Below, one piece after another: positions 13,530 through 15,249 of a stretch of DNA of 15,249 nt. Each line of letters begins with the position of its first letter. Positions within the stretch are counted from its first letter, which is position 1. The notes under the pieces were generated by a model, which searched no databases, was not told where the DNA came from, and saw nothing but the letters and a program-made list of their open reading frames with translations. Both the position numbers and the translations under genes were made by a program. Origin of the DNA: an uncultured Erysipelotrichaceae bacterium (GTDB lineage Bacteria; Bacillota_I; Bacilli_A; RFN20; CAG-826). The DNA lies in assembly GCA_902791085.1 (NCBI GenBank), contig CADAUN010000014.1:1-15249 (forward strand), in the 5' to 3' direction.

Positions 13530-15249
13530 ATGTCAGTCGGAACCACAAAGCAAAAATCACTTGGCTTTTCCTACAGGAAGGTCTATAAGCCGTTTCTTAA
13601 GGAACAACGTCATTTTCTGGGCGCCTTCGAACTCATTAAAAACTACATCCCACAGGAAGTGACGGATTGCTATGTTGCCTTGAAGGTTGCCGACAAGTGG
13701 TGGCACCGTAAATGGGTGAGGCGATACGAGAGTCTTGCCAAAAGCATCGAGGATCACAACGCCGAGGTTACCCGTATCAAGGATGTTTTTGACTCCTTCG
13801 ACTATCGAGTGATAATCCGCGACCCTAGTTTTTGGGATGAGGTGTCTCTCAAGAGATTCGCGGATGCCGCAAGAGACGCAAAATCATATTCCTTCCCGCC
13901 CGAAAGTCCATACCTCGCAATCATCGACCAGATTGAGGATGTGACGACAAACATCGCAGAAATCCGCCGTCAATTCGGTATCAAGGAGAAGATGGAGAAC
14001 CTCATTTCCTCCACTTTTTCTAAAGGCCATGTCCGGCACGATAAAGCCATTGCCTTTGCCGAATCGATGAAAGCATTGGCAGAAGAGTTAGGCGAGCCAA
14101 AGAAAACCTATTACGATTTCTCGGATTTAGGCAAAGCCAACGAATTGGTTGGCATCCATAATGAGGCCGTTGCTAGGAAGGCGATGGACGATGATATTTT
14201 CGACGATATCTGCGGACATCCCCTAAGCGAAGAGCAACGTCGCGCCGCGGTGTCCGGGGAAAGGAACACTCTTGTTATTGCTTCTGCTGGTTCGGGCAAG
14301 ACCACAACCGTCTGCGGCAGGGTCAAGTATCTCTTGGAAAGGCAGGGAGTGAAGCCTGAGGAAATCCTGCTTCTTTCCTATTCCAAAAAATCGGCTGAGG
14401 ACCTCGTGAAGAAAGCCGAATCGGTGGCCCCGGGGATCCGCGCCACGACGTTTCATAAGACCGGGCTCGACATCCTCGTCGCCGCGGAGGGGAGCAAATT
14501 CGCTGTTGAGGAGCAATACGAAGAGATTATCGAGACCTATTTCCGCGACGAGCTCGTGAAAGACCCTTTGGCCATGAGAGACGTGTTCACCTACTATGGG
14601 CTCTTTTTAAATAACGGCGAAGGCGGGAAGAGATACAAGAACGAAGGTGAGCGGTTTGAGGAGCTTAAGCACTCGGATTTCATAACCATTAAGGATAGCC
14701 TCGCGGCGTTAAAAGCAGGAGAGGGTGAGAAAATCACGCTGAAGAAGGAGAGAGTTAAATCCTTCGAGGAACTTGCTATCGCCAATTTCTATTTCATCAA
14801 CGGCATCGATTATGAATACGAGAGACCCTACGAATATGACGAATCCACCTTGGAAAGAAGGCAGTACACGCCGGATTTCTATCTGACGGATTATCACATA
14901 TACCATGAGCATTATGGCGTTAACCGAGAAGGCAGGGCTCCCCAATACGAAAGGGAAGCCGAGGTCGAATACCTCAACGGGATGAAATGGAAACGACTAT
15001 GCCACGAGCGCCATCATACGACTTGCATTGAAACGTATTCCTACGAGGTAGCGGAAAACACCCTTTTCGACAATTTGACCGAAAGGCTGAAGGAACGAGG
15101 CGTGGAATTCCATCCAATCTCCGACGACATGATCAAGCGATCTCTTGAATCGTTCTACCACGGGCAGAGTTTCGCCTCATTCATCAACCTCGTTGCCACG
15201 TTTATCTCGCTTTACAAGGCCCGATATTCGGACGAGACGGCGTTCGACA
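13530..15249 (+). CDS. UvrD/Rep-like superfamily 1 helicase with nuclease-like insert (3' end outside window)
   Basis: The frame is open from the ATG at 13530 to the window edge (573 codons), so the protein is partial at its C-terminus. Residues 1-230 form a charged helical region I do not recognise. The SF1 core begins with LSEEQRRAAV (Q-type motif, 232-241), Walker A ASAGSGKTTT (251-260), LLSYSKKSAEDL (motif Ia, 281-292) and ATTFHKTGLD (Ib, 305-314). An insert follows, SFEELAIANFYFINGIDYEYERPY (411-434), then YTPDFYL (446-452) and YHEHYG (458-463). Its E...PD...EH pattern resembles PD-(D/E)XK nuclease cores in some helicase-IV-like proteins. Motifs II to VI must lie beyond the window. The ribosome binding site is weak (AGGGGA, 19 bases away), so the start could differ. 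Codon use favours GAG, AAG, CTC and GTC far more than the upstream genes do, which suggests transfer. A role in DNA repair or phage defence is inferred. Confidence 0.85.
   Translation, partial: MSVGTTKQKSLGFSYRKVYKPFLKEQRHFLGAFELIKNYIPQEVTDCYVALKVADKWWHRKWVRRYESLAKSIEDHNAEVTRIKDVFDSFDYRVIIRDPSFWDEVSLKRFADAARDAKSYSFPPESPYLAIIDQIEDVTTNIAEIRRQFGIKEKMENLISSTFSKGHVRHDKAIAFAESMKALAEELGEPKKTYYDFSDLGKANELVGIHNEAVARKAMDDDIFDDICGHPLSEEQRRAAVSGERNTLVIASAGSGKTTTVCGRVKYLLERQGVKPEEILLLSYSKKSAEDLVKKAESVAPGIRATTFHKTGLDILVAAEGSKFAVEEQYEEIIETYFRDELVKDPLAMRDVFTYYGLFLNNGEGGKRYKNEGERFEELKHSDFITIKDSLAALKAGEGEKITLKKERVKSFEELAIANFYFINGIDYEYERPYEYDESTLERRQYTPDFYLTDYHIYHEHYGVNREGRAPQYEREAEVEYLNGMKWKRLCHERHHTTCIETYSYEVAENTLFDNLTERLKERGVEFHPISDDMIKRSLESFYHGQSFASFINLVATFISLYKARYSDETAFD

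Noticed and set aside
14111..14945. Minus-strand open frames across the helicase region
   Set aside because: They are shadows of the plus-strand helicase frame, which carries clear Walker A and other SF1 motifs and runs unbroken to the window edge.
13220..15249. CRISPR array or tandem repeats
   Set aside because: No regularly spaced direct repeats were seen here or elsewhere in the window.

Overview
The window looks like a chromosomal segment of a low- to mid-GC Gram-positive bacterium (Bacillota, class Bacilli in the broad sense, perhaps an uncultured gut lineage near Erysipelotrichales or the mollicute-related orders). Three things support this: the gene order gdpP-rplI-dnaB-walJ-rlmH, which is a Bacilli signature; GdpP with a degenerate GGDEF domain; and a tmRNA whose tag ends in YAAA. 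TGA is used as a stop throughout, so the genetic code is not the Mycoplasma one.

Positions 1-1530 hold rmuC with its own -10 element and a terminator. Positions 1555-8442 hold one tightly packed co-directional operon: gdpP, rplI, dnaB, walJ, rlmH, an unrecognised 112-residue protein, and a UDP-glucose dehydrogenase homologue that appears to have lost all its catalytic residues. Most junctions are 4-base ATGA overlaps or gaps of 15 bases or less. The operon joins c-di-AMP turnover, replication, wall/DNA-associated metallohydrolase activity and 23S rRNA methylation. Its promoter places transcription start almost on the gdpP ATG, and a perfect inverted repeat lies just upstream of the -10.

Positions 8460-12670 are on the minus strand: a cytoplasmic GH38 alpha-mannosidase with its own promoter, and upstream of it a membrane protein of unknown function followed by a terminator.

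Positions 12757-13219 are the tmRNA gene (ssrA) with promoter, a short 5' leader hairpin and an encoded 3' CCA. Directly after its 3' end, a classic integration site, the character of the sequence changes: no terminator, about 310 bases with no intact gene but with protein-like reading-frame fragments and pairing potential, then a large SF1 helicase gene with different codon use that runs off the window. I read this as the probable left edge of an accessory or integrated region, but no integrase or second att copy is visible here.

The most interesting items are the UGDH-family pseudoenzyme in the replication operon, the tmRNA-adjacent helicase carrying a nuclease-like insert, the unexplained 13220-13529 segment, and the apparently leaderless gdpP mRNA.
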